Origin: Meconema thalassinum
Taxonomy: Eukaryota; Arthropoda; Insecta; Orthoptera; Tettigoniidae
Reading direction: 5' to 3'
DNA: 64,000 nt
NCBI GenBank assembly: GCA_946902985.2
Contig: OX336399.1
Span: forward strand, 157,542,411 to 157,606,410
In this document: positions 42,301-54,154 of the stretch, in pieces
Layout of the letters: the number at the start of each line of letters is the position of its first letter
Numbering within the stretch: the first letter of the stretch is position 1
Translations under genes and position numbers: made by a program
The notes under the pieces: generated by a model
What the model was told of the DNA's origin: nothing
What the model saw: the letters and a program-made list of their open reading frames with translations, nothing else
Databases searched by the model: none

Positions 42301-42940
42301 GGTACAAAATGCGGTGCTACAAAATCGTAGAAAATTCACAATACGTTTCAAATAAATTCACAATACTATTAGTGCTGACCACTACACTTTGATAATCGTG
42401 GTGCACAATACGATGGTGCTCGATGACACTTGATAAAATTCTTCGCTATAAAGCGGATTATTCCCACGTCTTACACGACGGGTATTACATCACGCCTCAA
42501 CCGGGCGGATCCTCAAGACGTAGTGCACGGAACTGCGTTCCCCGTGGAATCAAGTCGTCAAACTAAGTCGTTTAGCGACTATTTACATTCCTTTTTGCAT
42601 ATCTGCAATGATATTACCATACCTTAAAGTGAAAAAGAAACATTCTCCTAAATGTTTCAATAATACTGAATGACGAAATGGATTATTCTGAGTCTCGCAG
42701 AAAGTTAAAGTTGATTAATAAGACCTCAGATAAATAATTAGCAGACTTCACCAAAGTCAAAAGTGCGATCCTTCGCTACTCCAAAGAGAATCGTATAAGC
42801 TCTCATCTTCTAGTTGCTTTCTGGGTGTGTTCAAAGGTAGTAAGTTACATCCCATCATAAATGTGTTGTCATGAAAAATATCACATGAACCTTAGCTCAG
42901 CGGGTTCAATAGTCCTTGTTGTTGTTGTTAATTAATTTAA
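39311..42940. other. 3.6 kb without a recognised gene or known repeat
   Basis: Composition is mixed and less AT-rich than 38 kb. A pure G-run of 13 lies at about 40449-40462. Phrases such as GGGTTAAACAAA recur (near 41377 and 41465), and GGGTTGAACAAA near 41685, hinting at internal diverged repeats of ~100-220 bases. Open frames here are short, with no conserved motif. It may be an LTR or other non-coding part of an element I cannot name. Confidence 0.45.
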
Positions 42941-43412
42941 GTTTTTTTCGACATCGTGGTCATTTATCCCCGTGTACTTGGGTGTATCATTTATTTATTT
43001 ATCGTATGGCTTTTAGTGCCGGGAGTGTCCGAGGACATGTTCGGCTCGCCAGAGTTTGTAGCTGCTTCAAGCAGACAACCATAGGGTAGCTACAAGCTGC
43101 GTTCAATTTCAAATGGTTCCAACTTTCGCTACCAGATTTCACTGATACCTGGTGGTGAACGTTGGAACTTTGATAGAGCGTTCCAAAGAAATCTAACCTA
43201 GGAATTTAGCTTCACACAAGTTAAGTCTGTGGAAGGATCTTTTAAATGCCATAAGTCTATGACATGGGACCGCCGGCTTTACTTCCCTTCCGAAGGAAGG
43301 CATACTGAAGGATTTTAGCGCTCTTGAAAAATCTGACGACTTCGACGGGGTTTGAACCCGCGATCTTAGGCACAGCAGTTCAACATGCTACCAACTACGC
43401 CACTGAATCCAC
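42941..43412 (-). repeat. tRNA-derived SINE (family A), tail type 1, with a scrap of tail type 2
   Basis: Minus strand: the tRNA-like head at 43412 has an A box TGGCGTAGTTGG and a B box GGTTCAAACCCC, then a body (CCTTCCTTCGGAAGGGAAGTAAAGCC), ending in a 3' module GGCACTAAAAGCCATACGAT and an AAAT-type tail at about 42986-43003. Bases 42945-42985 resemble the other tail (ACGCGGTCATGTAGCCCCGTG) found at 49790 and 54870. These are SINE promoters, not tRNA genes. Confidence 0.8.
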
Positions 43413-43484
43413 TTACTTGTGTGTAGAATTTGTCTAATGGCCTGTGCTATTGAGGTGTCTGTATTAGAGAGAGTGAGAGTGTGT

Positions 43485-43990
43485 GTTTGTAATGCAGGTG
43501 AGGATTGGCCATAAGTCAGGAACCATCCCGGCATTTGGAGTAGATGTGGGAAACCACGGAAGACCCCTTCCAAGGTGTCAGAGATGGGAATCAAACCCAC
43601 CTCCTCTCCGTTTCTCCTCACGAGGTGGAATGTACCCCGTTCCAGCCCTCAGAAAAAATACACAGCCTGCTTCCAGTCTCCGACCGGGTCAGGAATGGAA
43701 TGAATGAAGCCCCCATCTAGCGGCGAGGATATGAACTGTGCCGGCTGCCGAGGCCTGACGCACTCCTCTAGGGCAATGATTAAATGAATGACAGATGAAA
43801 TGAAATGATAGTGGAGAGTGTTGCTGGAATGACATTTTGACAGGGAAAACCGGAGTACCCGGAGAAAAACCTGTCTGCCTCCGTTTTGTCCAGCACAGAT
43901 CTCACACGGAATGACCGGGATTTGAACCTTGGACCCAGCGGTGAGAGGCCGGCGTGTTGCCGCCTAAGCCACGGAGGTTGTCCCGTTCCA
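43485..43990 (-). repeat. Composite of tRNA-derived SINE sequences (another family)
   Basis: Minus-strand B-box-like phrases at about 43925 (GGTTCAAATCCCGGTC) and 43590 (GGTTTGATTCCC). Characteristic phrases GGTTTTTCTCCGGGTACTCC (about 43857-43876 reversed) and CATTTCATCTGTCATTCATTTAATCATTGCCC. A related copy lies at 62550-62880. No coding sequence. Confidence 0.7.
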
Positions 43991-43992
43991 GC

Positions 43993-44280
43993 CCTCAGAC
44001 CTGAATTAAATTTCTTGGCTCTAAGAACCCCTCAAATGTGTTTATCGTATTTCTGAATGTGGTTCTGTTGCGGATGTCTTGATCAGTGATGCTAATTTCT
44101 TGTAGATCCTTCTTGGTGTTAGCAAACCATTTTTCAAAAGACTTGCCTTTTCTATTGGGCTTGTTGAAGTGGTTAAAATTTTTCTTAGTGAGTCTGTCGT
44201 TAGGTATTCTTGAAACATGTCCAAAGAATTTAACCCTTCGTTTTCGTATGGTATCTGAGATTCTGCTGCATGTCATCAGA
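43993..44280 (-). pseudogene. LINE C-terminal fragment
   Basis: 93 codons with RKRRVKFFGHVSRIPNDRLTKK, a WF..TKKDLQEISITDQDI segment and FRNTI, matching the C-terminal region of the LINE at 14640-14980 in pattern but diverged. 5'-truncated; the RT core is absent. Confidence 0.8.
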
Positions 44281-46224
44281 ACTTCCTGAATATTATTATT
44301 TTTATTATTATTAAGTGGATTGAAGAAACGGTTATTTTGCCATTATAGTGATTGAAAACAGATAATACGTACACGTATTCCCACTCCCTTCTTTTATTCC
44401 ATGATATGTAGGCTACAGTGAAAACCTCTAATTTTATTTGCTGAAATAATCACAGCAGTACAGTAGGGCTCATATTACTAAGCTGAGCTCCTATTATGAA
44501 GGGAGCAATAATGATCTGTGAAATGTTATACTGTGTTCATATCAATCAACCGATATGACAAGGGGAGTGAAAGCTGTGGCTTCATTAATCTCATCAAGTG
44601 GAGTGCTTAACTGATTATTATTATTTAGACAGCTATCGAGATAGCGTCGGGAGTTGGAGCGTCAGGACGGAAGAGAATGTGGAGAACCCTCACAAATATC
44701 ACATCGTTATACGGAATGAGACTTTTGGACGCTTTTCTCCTTTTTTTAATCGTATGGCCTCGGGTTCCGGGTGCAAGCTATGTTATTTGACGCCCAGGGG
44801 CAGCTTGCATGTCAAATTTTGTCGTTCCTTGGAATACAGTTTTTTTAGTTTATATTTCCGCCTAAACCAATACTTTTAATGGAAAAATTATTAACAAGTT
44901 GTTGTTGGAAACGGTACATGTTTCAGGGACTAATGAACAATTTGTGTCCTCTTCATCAGCCAAATAAAAAGCATTAAATGAACTGAATTATTATAAAGCG
45001 TAGCACTAAGATATCAATGGTCACTTAACCTGATATGGTGCACCATATACAGTATATAGGTTGTTGAGGTACAGATCAAATTAAAGTGGTTATTGACGGT
45101 GTGACATATGCGAAGATTACATGCGGAAAGTCTCTGTATGTTCTGCAAAGGTTATTGAAGATGCATAAAGTAACCAGTTGTCGGTACATTCATAGTCTTG
45201 TTTGAAGCAATAGGTATATAGCTACATCAACATTTTGTGGATAATCAATGAAGATGCTTGGCTTCAATGATCTAAAAGCCAATTAAAAACGGCAGAATGC
45301 AATAGAAATACGACGTAGTAGGAATGGATTTCTTCTCGGCAATGAGGTTAAATCAAAGTTTGGAACGCTATGAAAGTCAAGGAGGTTAGATATCTAAGCT
45401 CCGTGACACTATAGTGCTTTCTAGTAGAGAAAGGAGGAAATTTGTGTTGGGGGAAAATCCCGATATTAATTTTGCCGTTATGAACACGGCTTACTGAACT
45501 CAAATGGGTTCTTTAACATGCCAACAACGTATGACATGCGTGTCGTGATTTTTGTCTCCTTTCAAAAATCACTTACCACCGTCAGGAGCGAACCTGCAAG
45601 ATTGGGGTTGGTAGTCCGACACGATAACCACTCACCCGCCTTGGCAAATAGTATGGTCTGTTATCGTCCCCTGATGAATGCTGTATTTTATTATTTCTCT
45701 ACTGGCACATGCTCTATGGCAGTGCAGGTGATTGATGTTTTAATAATTTTATTAATGCAGCCAATGGTCATTTATTTTCAGGAAAAGTATTTGGGAATTA
45801 AATTGGTCGTGGACCTATTGAAAAGAACCTTCCCGGCATTTTCCTGGTGATGCAAATGGGAAACCACGAAAACCATTTTCAAGACAGCTGAGGTGGGATT
45901 TGAACCCTCGCTTTCCCGATGCCAGCGAGGCACGAAGCAGCGAATTAACGCTCTCGGCCACCTCAATCGGTGTTGTTTTTAACGAGGGTAAAACAACACG
46001 TCCTGAGGTTTGGATTCCACGTTAAATGGAGTTTCCGTGCCTCATGATCGTGTAAAGCTATACACTACAGAGACATAGCGTACATACGTCGACTTTTGTT
46101 GTTTCGGGCTGTGTATTGAAACTAGGGCAGGTAATTTTACTCGATTAGTCTAACCATAAAAGTCGATTAATTGATTCAAATAACGATTAGTCGATTGTGC
46201 GCTAATGGTAAATCAATAGGTCCT
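44281..46224. other. Repeat-derived non-coding stretch
   Basis: No gene. 44753-44835 matches 15060-15125; 45370-45440 matches 20330-20405. A SINE-like tRNA head reads on the minus strand at 45845-45968 (AGGTGGCCGAGAGCG and GGTTCAAATCCCACC). Bases 46130-46224 are rich in TCGATTAG phrases. Confidence 0.6.
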
Positions 46225-46235
46225 TTAATCGATTA

Positions 46236-47245
46236 TTATTATTATTATGAATATCCATTAGGCCTGCAGTAAATGGAACCCTATTACACATAGTACATTA
46301 AGGTTATAGTTTGTTACAAAATGAAAAAAATCATAAATTATGAGATTAATTTTTGAAAAATAAGATGAATAAAGGCTAAAAATTGGTTATAACAACATTT
46401 TTTCGTGAATATATGATAAAGTGGTTTTGAAAATTTTAAGTTGCAGAAATATAAGTGACAGTTCAAGTTGTATCTGGCTTTACCAAACACAGAGCATTCA
46501 AACAACAGGTGATCTATTGTTGGAGGAGAATCACAAAAACAGGAATAACCATCTACAATATTAATTTTAAATCGTTGGAAATAGGATTTAAAACGCCCGT
46601 GACCAGTTAAGAATTGAGTAAGTTCAAAATTCGGCAAAAACATCTCACACTGGAGCCTATGGTGGACTTCTGGAAAAAATATATTTCTTGTGACAAATCC
46701 TTTAGTAAAACGGGTCTAGTAGTTGTTCCACTGACTTGTTATGTGACTTCTAATTTGTCTCTTTGCATAACATATTGGGGAATTGTCATTTATGAAGCTT
46801 GCATATTAGATGCTGGTGCTGTTTTTGCGAGTTGATCCGCTCTTTCGTTTCCAGGAGTTCCGACATGTCCTTAAATCCAGGTGAAACAAATGTGAGGGGT
46901 TTGATGAGCTATTGCTCTGATAGTAGCAGCAACTGGGTTCATATTGTACTTGTCATTTATTGACCATAGTGCAGCTTGGGAATCACTGAAAATCCGAGCA
47001 TTCTTGTTGTTATTTTTGCACCATTGGACTGCAGAAATTATGGCCCAAAGTTCTGCCTGATAAACGGAACAATTCGAAGATTGTTTATACTGTGATGACA
47101 ATACCTCAATATTATTCTCATAAACTACAAATGCACATCCAACTTTATCAGTTTCGTCGGCATTCGAAAAGAGAGAACCATCCGTGTAAATACAGCAATC
47201 ATGTGGGTTTGGGCAGTGATTCAAAAAATAATTCTTAAAGACACC
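46236..47245 (-). pseudogene. 5'-truncated LINE with RNase H domain
   Basis: Flanked by an exact 11-bp TSD TTAATCGATTA (46225-46235 and 47246-47256), with a (TAA)n 3' tail on the minus strand. From 47224: an RNase H domain, CIYTDGSLF (catalytic Asp), QAELWAI (Glu) and ARIFSDSQAAL (Asp), then a nonsense codon (at 46871-46873) just before GHVGTPGNERAD (conserved His and Asp). A last segment from 46643 carries a zinc-knuckle-like CFCDSPPTIDHLLFEC. LINEs with RNase H and such a C-terminal knuckle are in the I/R1/Jockey group. RT is missing because of 5' truncation. Confidence 0.85.
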
Positions 47246-47256
47246 TTAATCGATTA

Positions 47257-48538
47257 ATCGGCTGGTTAAATAATCGATTAGTAGTGTTCTGATTACAGAG
47301 GTGTGCCAATTATTAGACTCGATGGCAGTTTTCCAACATTTACTTTGTAAGTTTTGTGATTTAATACAGTAGAATTATTTTAAGGCGCTAAAATTATTTC
47401 AAAAGATGGTATATTGGCTTTCACGGCCAGTGAATTAAAACTCAGCAATTTTTCTAGGTTTGTGCCGTGTCTTGTGAGAGGTTTCGCCTAAGACACCAAG
47501 CTGGCTCATCAGCGGGCTCTTGGTGTCCCCGCCCGGACCCCACAGGAGTAGCTTACTGCTAGTTCCTGTCCTAAATTGAAAACATTGAAAATAATTAGCA
47601 ATATTTGCTGACAGCTCTTCCTTTTCTTCCTTAGAAACCCTTCCCAATACCATTGAGGTTTATCTTTCCACTGTCACTGAACTGAAGAAAGAAGGAAAGA
47701 GTAACAGACAAAAATCAAACATGCGATTACTGAGCATAGATTTGATATGAAACGGAAAGAAGACTATCTTTCCTTAATCCGTGAAGTGCACAGGCAAAAC
47801 TCTCATTGTATATTTTATATAGGCTACATATTCCGGACCATAAAAGCTAAGTTGTTAGTTAGTTATTGTTGTTTTAAGGGGCGGAACTACGACGTCATCT
47901 GCCCCTCAAGCTATGTTGCATGAAAGGAAGTTGGTTACAGTGAATTAATATATTTCATAATTTAAATGCTCCAACAGTAGAAATTAAGATGGTATATTGG
48001 CTTTCACGGCCAGTGTATACAAACTAAGAAATTTTTCTAGGTTTGTGCCGTGTCTTGTGTGGGGTTTCGCCTAGAACACCAAGCTGGCTCATCAGCTGGC
48101 TCTTGATGTCCCCACCCGGACCCCCCACAGCAGTAGCGAAATGCACGCTAGCTTCCTTTTTATGTAGCGCACCTGCACCTCTTTACTGCGAGAAATAACA
48201 GTTCAAGCAGCCATGACCTCCCTATGAAGACATCCAAAAATATGGTATATGGGCTTCCACGGCCAGTGAATTCACCAAGAGACCGCTGATGAGCCAGTTT
48301 GGTGTTCTAAGCACAAACCTAGAAAAATTGCTGAGTTTGAGTAGAAATTAAGATTGTTTTGAAGTACAGTAGTACGTATTATATTAAATGCCTCTCATAC
48401 ATCCTCCAATTGAAAGTGAACAACGCGGATGTAAAACATTAGTCTGACAGATTTAATATTCTGTTGTGGTAGTTACACACTTGCACAGAACGACGGGTCA
48501 TGGTTTATGTCTCCTCTCTCTCTCAGTCATATCTGTCT
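47257..48538. repeat. Three copies of a short repeat (TATATTGGCTTTCACGGCCAGTG family)
   Basis: Copies at 47408-47560 and 47991-48135 are direct and start GGTATATTGGCTTTCACGGCC, then TTTTTCTAGGTTTGTGCCGTG and CACCAAGCTGGCTCATCAGC. A third, at 48243-48342, keeps the start, but the rest is inverted and shortened. No gene. The function is unknown; conserved phrases make it a SINE or MITE candidate. Confidence 0.7.
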
Positions 48539-48540
48539 CT

Positions 48541-48542
<2 letters not shown>

Positions 48543-48597
<55 letters not shown>
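48543..48597. repeat. (CT)n microsatellite
   Basis: About 55 bases of CT dinucleotide, preceded by imperfect CT-rich sequence. Confidence 0.95.
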
Positions 48598-48601
<4 letters not shown>

Positions 48602-49059
48602 CTGTATCACTTCCTCCAACCCGGGCTGAATGAAGGCGAGAGCTCACGACGATTACCGCCACCTCGAAACAAAATTAAATCTCTAGGCAGGTCTTGTGGA
48701 GGATTGTCGTGAAAAGCCCTTTGCGCCTGTGGTGAAGAAGTGATATTTATTAACTGAGAGCGAGAATATTTGCTTCAGGTGGAAACAGGTCAATATTACG
48801 AGGGTTGGTAAGAAAGTAGCGTCAACAGATGCATATATTTATTGCATAACCATCTTACGTCTACAGGCCTTCGCCTAAAACAAGATGCATCCGTTGGTAT
48901 AGTAGCAATGCTGCAATTGTTGATGTCTACGACGGAGTGCTTGTAATGTGGTGTCTCGTATGTGAAAACACTTTCCTCCGAGTTGTTCCCTTGGTTTGAA
49001 AAAAGAAATAGATATATTATTATTAATAATAATAATAATAATTTCATCTACCTATTACT

Positions 49060-49545
49060 TGATGTGTGATAAGAAAATACCCATCCTCCTGAAAGGAAAC
49101 GTTTGCAAGACCATGATAAGGCCAGTGGCACTCTATGGCACAGAATGTTGGTCAGCTTCAACCAAACACGGGCAATCCCTCCATGGTATGGAACTGAAAA
49201 ATGCTGCGTTGGTCCATGGGTATTACAAGACTTGACCATGTCAGAAATGAACATGTAAGGAAGCAAATGGGAGTTGTAACAATTAAAGACAAAATGAGGG
49301 AAGCACGTGTTCGCTGGTATGAGCATGTCACTAGAAGTGATGAGAACTCTGTGATAAAAATGGCCCTCCGATACGATCCAGGACGCCATCGACCCCGTGG
49401 GCGCCAAAAGAAACGATGGATGGATAGAATCAGTGAAGACCTACTAGTGTGCGGTCTCAAACCTGAAGATGCCCTTGACAGGAAGAAGTGGCGAACAACA
49501 ACCAAGCAAGCACACCATGCACCAACGCGGGAAATACACTAGGAA
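49060..49545 (+). pseudogene. LINE C-terminal fragment
   Basis: KTMIRPVALYGTECWSAS (after the RT thumb), then a frame change near 49205 into MLRWSMGITRLDHVRNEHVR, REARVRWYEHVTR and GRQKKRWMDRISEDL. This is the typical C-terminus of RTE/CR1-like LINEs. No RT core. A third distinct LINE lineage in the window. Confidence 0.8.
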
Positions 49546-49763
49546 AGAAGAATTACTTGAAGAGGCATGACAAATTAGCGAAGATAATCCACCTGAACCT
49601 GGCAAAGAAGCAATGCTTAAGTAATTACGTATGTTCATCCTTACTAACAATATATTCCTGATGCTGTTCTGGAGAATGATACACACAAGCTATTCTGGGA
49701 TAGGCCAGTGGTATATCAGCAAACAGGTCAGACACTATTCTTATTGATAAAGTGTTGCTTGGT

Positions 49764-50082
49764 TGGTTGTTTCCTTTGTTTAGGGGCTACGACAACGCGG
49801 TCATGTAGCCCCGTGTATTTTGGGTGTGTGTAGATTTTGTCTGATAACCGGTGTTCATTGTGATGGCTGTATTAGTATGTGTTAATCTGTTTTAATTCAA
49901 GTAAGGACTGCAGACAATAATTTCAAGTAGTTCCTACTTTTGCTACCAAATGCTACCGTCCACGACACCTAGCTTACGGACTTGGCTACTAGATGGCATC
50001 TCAGTAAGCACCTGGCGGTGAACGTTGGAATTAATAGAGCGTTATCAATTCTAACCTACAAATTTTGGCTTCATACAAGTGT
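49764..50082 (-). repeat. SINE family A, tail type 2, 5'-truncated
   Basis: Starts at a (TTGG)n run (49768-49776), then GGGGCTACGACAACGCGGTCATGTAGCCCC, the minus-strand 3' tail found in the full copy at 54405-54925. The tRNA head is absent. Confidence 0.75.
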
Positions 50083-50467
50083 ACGTAGGTAGTTAATGCT
50101 GAACTGCTGTGCCCAAGATAGCGGGTTCAAACCCAGCCGAAGTCGTCGGATTTTTAAGAGCGTTAAAAATCCTTCAGTATGCCTTCCTTCGGAGGAGAAG
50201 TAAAGCCAGCAGTCCCATGTCATAGATTTATGGCATGTAAACGATTCTTTCACCGACTAAACTTGTGTAAAGCTAAATTGTTAGGTTTGATTTCGTCGGA
50301 ACTCTCTATCAAATTAATGATACCACTAGGTATCTTGAACGGAACTTGTAGCTCACCCTAATAGGGGTGTCCGCTGGAAGCAGCTACATATTCAGGCGAG
50401 CCGAATATGTCTTCGGACACTCCCGGTACTAAAAGCCATATGATAAATAAATATATAAATAAATAAA
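50083..50467 (+). repeat. SINE family A, tail type 1
   Basis: B box GGTTCAAACCC at 50127, the body with CCTTCCTTCGGAGG, then the tail GAACTTGTAGCTCACC, GAGCCGAATATGTCTTCGGACA and AAAAGCCATATGAT followed by AAATA repeats. Confidence 0.8.
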
Positions 50468-50640
50468 TGAATGGAAGTTTCTTTTACATGCCATAAATCT
50501 ATGACATGGGACCGCCGGCTTTACTTCCCCTCCGAAGAAAGGCATACTGAGGGATTTTTAACGCTTCGGCCGGGTTTGAACCCGCGACCTTGGGCATATA
50601 AGCTCAGCATGCTACCAACTACGCCACCGAAGCCACCCAT
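50468..50640 (-). repeat. SINE family A head fragment
   Basis: Minus strand TGGCGTAGTTGGTAGCATGC, B box GGGTTCAAACCC and body, truncated before any tail. Immediately abuts the preceding plus-strand copy. Confidence 0.78.
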
Positions 50641-51645
50641 TGCGCAATGTGCTCTCAGCACCTCCTGTCAGCTGCTAGTAGTCTACTAAACTCGCTTCAA
50701 TGCGTGAGCTCTCTAGGGCACCGGCCAAAAACCAGGGTGTAAACTGTATGTGCTGTGTGAGCTCTTGCCAGAGACAGATGGGAGGCAGGACACATTAGTC
50801 TGTCAGCACTTGACTCACTTAGCGACAGGTGAACGCTAACTCAGCACTCACTGTGAGATCTCTGCAGCGACAACGTATTAACTCGAGAGCCGTGTTAAAC
50901 TTCAAGATGCATCTTTCACAAACATCAAATAATTATCAAACCGTAGGAAGTTAGAAGATTCGACTTACGCAAAAATCTTTCAACTTCTTTATAGCAGGAC
51001 TGCCCAACCTACGGCCCGCGAGACTATTTTATCCGGCCCTCGCCGTGTAGCCAAAACTTTGAAACAAGTTCCAGTCTTTGCATAAAACTAAATTATCATG
51101 AACTTTTTTCATAATTCGATTATGAATATATTGTGTCAAATGAACATAAATACTCATTCATGCTGTATGAGTTTATTGAATATCATCGTATTTTATAAGG
51201 GATTTATTAAAATATATATATATATATATATTAAGTGTTTTATTTTTATCCACTACAAAGAAATATAGAAAATGGCAACGATAGTAAGAAAATTAAGCTC
51301 AGACAGCCACAAAACTCACCATATTGCACCTATATGCTTTTTTTTTAATCCGTACCACTCAAACCCTCCGGAGTGTTATTGTTCCGCAAGTCCCCCAACT
51401 ATTTGGTTAAAAAAGGATGGGCACCCATGCTCTATAGCATCCAGGAAATATCGTAAATTGATATTGCTACTTTTCAGTCGGTCAACAAAATATAATCCAA
51501 ATAACTGGGATATGTGAGAGAAATATAACCTGAAAAGAATTACAAAATTAAAATAGCCATTATCAACTTCGAGATTTGAACCTGCGATTTGTGGATTATC
51601 ATGACTTCGCTGCAGGCTGGGTATGTAGGCCAATTAGGGCTGTAC
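50641..51645. other. Non-coding, no feature beyond (TA)n
   Basis: No gene; a short (TA)n run at about 51217-51232. An 81-codon frame at 51272-51517 has no recognisable motif. Confidence 0.5.
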
Positions 51646-51960
51646 GTATTCAGCTACAGTGGCGTAGATGGCAGTATGCTGAACTGCTGTGCCCAAGATC
51701 GCGGGTTCAAACCCGGCCGAAGTCGTCGGTTTTTTAAGAGCATTAAAATTCTTCAGTATGCCTTCCATCGGACAGCGGGCCCATGTCATAGATTTATGGC
51801 ATGAAAAAGAACCTACCACTACAATTGATAGTGTGTTGCCAAATTTGTAGGTTAATTGGTTAGAAATGCTCTATTAAATTCCAACGTTCGCTACTAGGTG
51901 TCAGTGACAGTGCCATATCTGGTAGACGAACTTGGAACTACTTGAAATTGAACTCGATAG
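51646..51960 (+). repeat. SINE family A, 3'-truncated
   Basis: GTGGCGTAGATGGCAG head, B box GGGTTCAAACCC at about 51702, body to TTGGAACTACTTGAAATTGAAC, exactly where tail type 1 begins in other copies. Confidence 0.78.
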
Positions 51961-52249
51961 TGAGACTATGGACGTTCAATTAAAATACCCCGCTATGGCC
52001 ATTGGCTGCAATTCAAATATAATAATACATATTCGAACATCGAATTATTCTAATCGTTTGATAATTTCGCATCCAAATAGTTTGACTACTCGAATTACCA
52101 ACCAATTGGAACATTGAATTTCGAAATATTCGCTTTACTGAATTAACCCGACTATTCAGTCAATAATCGAAGGAATCGACGAACAAGTCGAATCATTCAA
52201 ATGATTGAATAATTATAATAAACATAGAAACAAAGAGAAAGGAAAGCAT

Positions 52250-52735
52250 TAAGGGAAAAAGGAAGGAAGGAACAAACAAAGAAAGAAAGAAAGAAAGAAA
52301 TAAAGAAAGAAAGAAAGAAAGAAAGAATGAAAGAAACAAACATAGGAAGAAAGAATGAAAGAAACAAACAAACAAACGAAGAAAGAATGAAAGAAACAAA
52401 CAAAGGAAGAAAGAATGAAAGAAACAAACAAAGGAAGAAAGAATGAAAGAAACAAACAAACGAAGAAAGAATGAAAGAAACAAACAAAGGAAGAAAGAAT
52501 GAAAGAAACAAACAAACGAAGAAAGAATGAAAGAAACAAACAAACGAAGAAAGAATGAAAGAAACAAACAAAGGAAGAAAGAATGAAAGAAACAAACAAA
52601 GGAAGAAAGAATGAAAGAAACAAACAAACGAAGAAAGAATGAAAGAAACAAACAAACGAAGAAAGAATGAAAGAAACAAACAAAGGAAGAAAGAATGAAA
52701 GAAACAAACAAAGGAAGAAACAAACAAACAACGTA
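52250..52735. repeat. GAAA/CAAA-type minisatellite, about 28-bp unit
   Basis: Units of GAAAGAATGAAAGAAACAAA followed by CAAA(G/C)GAA, reiterated about 14 times after a (GAAA)n start. The unit alternates between variants ending AAACGAA and AAAGGAA. Three overlapping antisense Phe/Ser/Leu frames of 165-176 codons arise from it and are not genes. Confidence 0.95.
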
Positions 52736-53145
52736 AAAGATAACAAGTGATGTTTGTTTTAAATGATAATTATAAGGATCTATCTAGTTGAATGTTAAAG
52801 GGGTTAACCCCTCATCGGACGTCTTGGATTCGCCCCTGCGTATTTCTTATACAAATTTCTGTAATTTTTTGGATAATTATCATCAGTGAATATTTTAAAT
52901 ATTTGAACTGTTCGATTTATTTTTATAATCGACTGTTCGAAATACCTGAGTACTGCGAATTTTTTAGTGATTCGAACAACTGAAATATTTCGACATCAGC
53001 ATTGTTCGAACATTCGAATTCTTGAAACATTTTTATATACGAATACGGTAGAACATTCGATTTCTTTCATTTATGTTTTTTTACATCGAGTTGAGCCTCT
53101 ATGGACTGCGTGGTAACAACCAACTTCACTTTAGTGTCTAGGTCT

Positions 53146-53525
53146 TGTTCTTCTTCCGGCTTTGACATCCTGCCAGTATCTTTTGACCCCAGCGACGAAT
53201 GCCTGTTTATGTTCTTAGGTCAAAGGTCCTCTGCGCCTTCCAGAGTTGATACCATTTTAAAACCTTGCTAGTTGTTCACCAATCTTCTAAATATGTTCCT
53301 GTCAGGAATGTCTAGGTCTAGAATACGAATTTGCCTGAGATCTTTTTCGCATTCCTCGAACCATCTCGGCCTTGTTGCCTTAGAAATAATGAAACTCCAT
53401 ATTCTTTTCGTTAATCGATCATCAGTCATCCTCAAGAGGTGACCGTAAAATAGTAGCTGTCTCCTCTTAATTGATGCTGTGATAGGGTCCATGTTGTTGT
53501 ACAAGTCCTCATTTGCTCTCATTCG
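53146..53525 (-). pseudogene. LINE C-terminal fragment
   Basis: IKRRQLLFYGHLLRMTDDRL then PRWFEECEKDLRQIRILDLD and a short 3' end with GGAAGAAGAACAAG. Same pattern as the fragment at 43993-44280. The flanks (52750-53145 and 53526-53610) carry many CGAATATTCGAAT-like phrases of unknown origin. Confidence 0.8.
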
Positions 53526-54154
53526 CCACTATCCATCAACTGTTTATTAGCGAATATTCGAATAATTCATTAGCGAATAAAGCAGCCCTAGTATGTGTTA
53601 GAGAAGCAGTTAGCGTCATATTCTTGGCTTGAACTAATCGATACTGCACATGAAGTATCGTCCTCTGTAAGCCCATAGTTTAATGGCCGATGCATGATAC
53701 GCTCTGCCTAAGGACTGGACCCAAGTGTCGTACGTAATGGTGCAGAAGGCCGAATGCGCCGGAAACTTGACAAATGCATGGCTTAGCTGAGGGTGGCTCC
53801 TGGGATTAGACAACAGCACAGTTGATTTATCCGCTGGCTAGCTACAGCTCAGAAACTGCTAAGTTCACCCTACACTAACATGTTAATTAAGTTGCCTAGC
53901 CTAAGGGGCAGTGTGCTTTATTGGCGCCATCCCCAGTGGTCTCTTTCACCAACTTACGTACAGAAAACGTAGGGGGGCTCTTTCGTCTTACTTCACGCAC
54001 CAATGCTGTGATGGGGAGCTGCAAAAATCCCGATGACTGATGGTTCGAATCACGTTATCATACGGTACTGACAGTATTTGATGTACAAATGCAAAACTAA
54101 AGTTGCATTACGCATTATGAAGATAGTATAGCTATTATCCGTGTTGATTGAACA
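53526..54154. other. Non-coding, no feature recognised
   Basis: No gene and no clear repeat boundary apart from scattered CGAATA phrases at the left. Confidence 0.5.

Noticed and set aside
43258..43412. tRNA genes at A/B-box sites (also 50127, 54457, 62003, 63505)
   Set aside because: No full cloverleaf or mature acceptor end; each head continues into a repeated SINE body.
52193..52746. Three overlapping 165-176 codon Phe/Ser/Leu-rich frames
   Set aside because: They are antisense translation of a GAAA/CAAA minisatellite whose unit has no stop in several frames; no domain and all frames alike.
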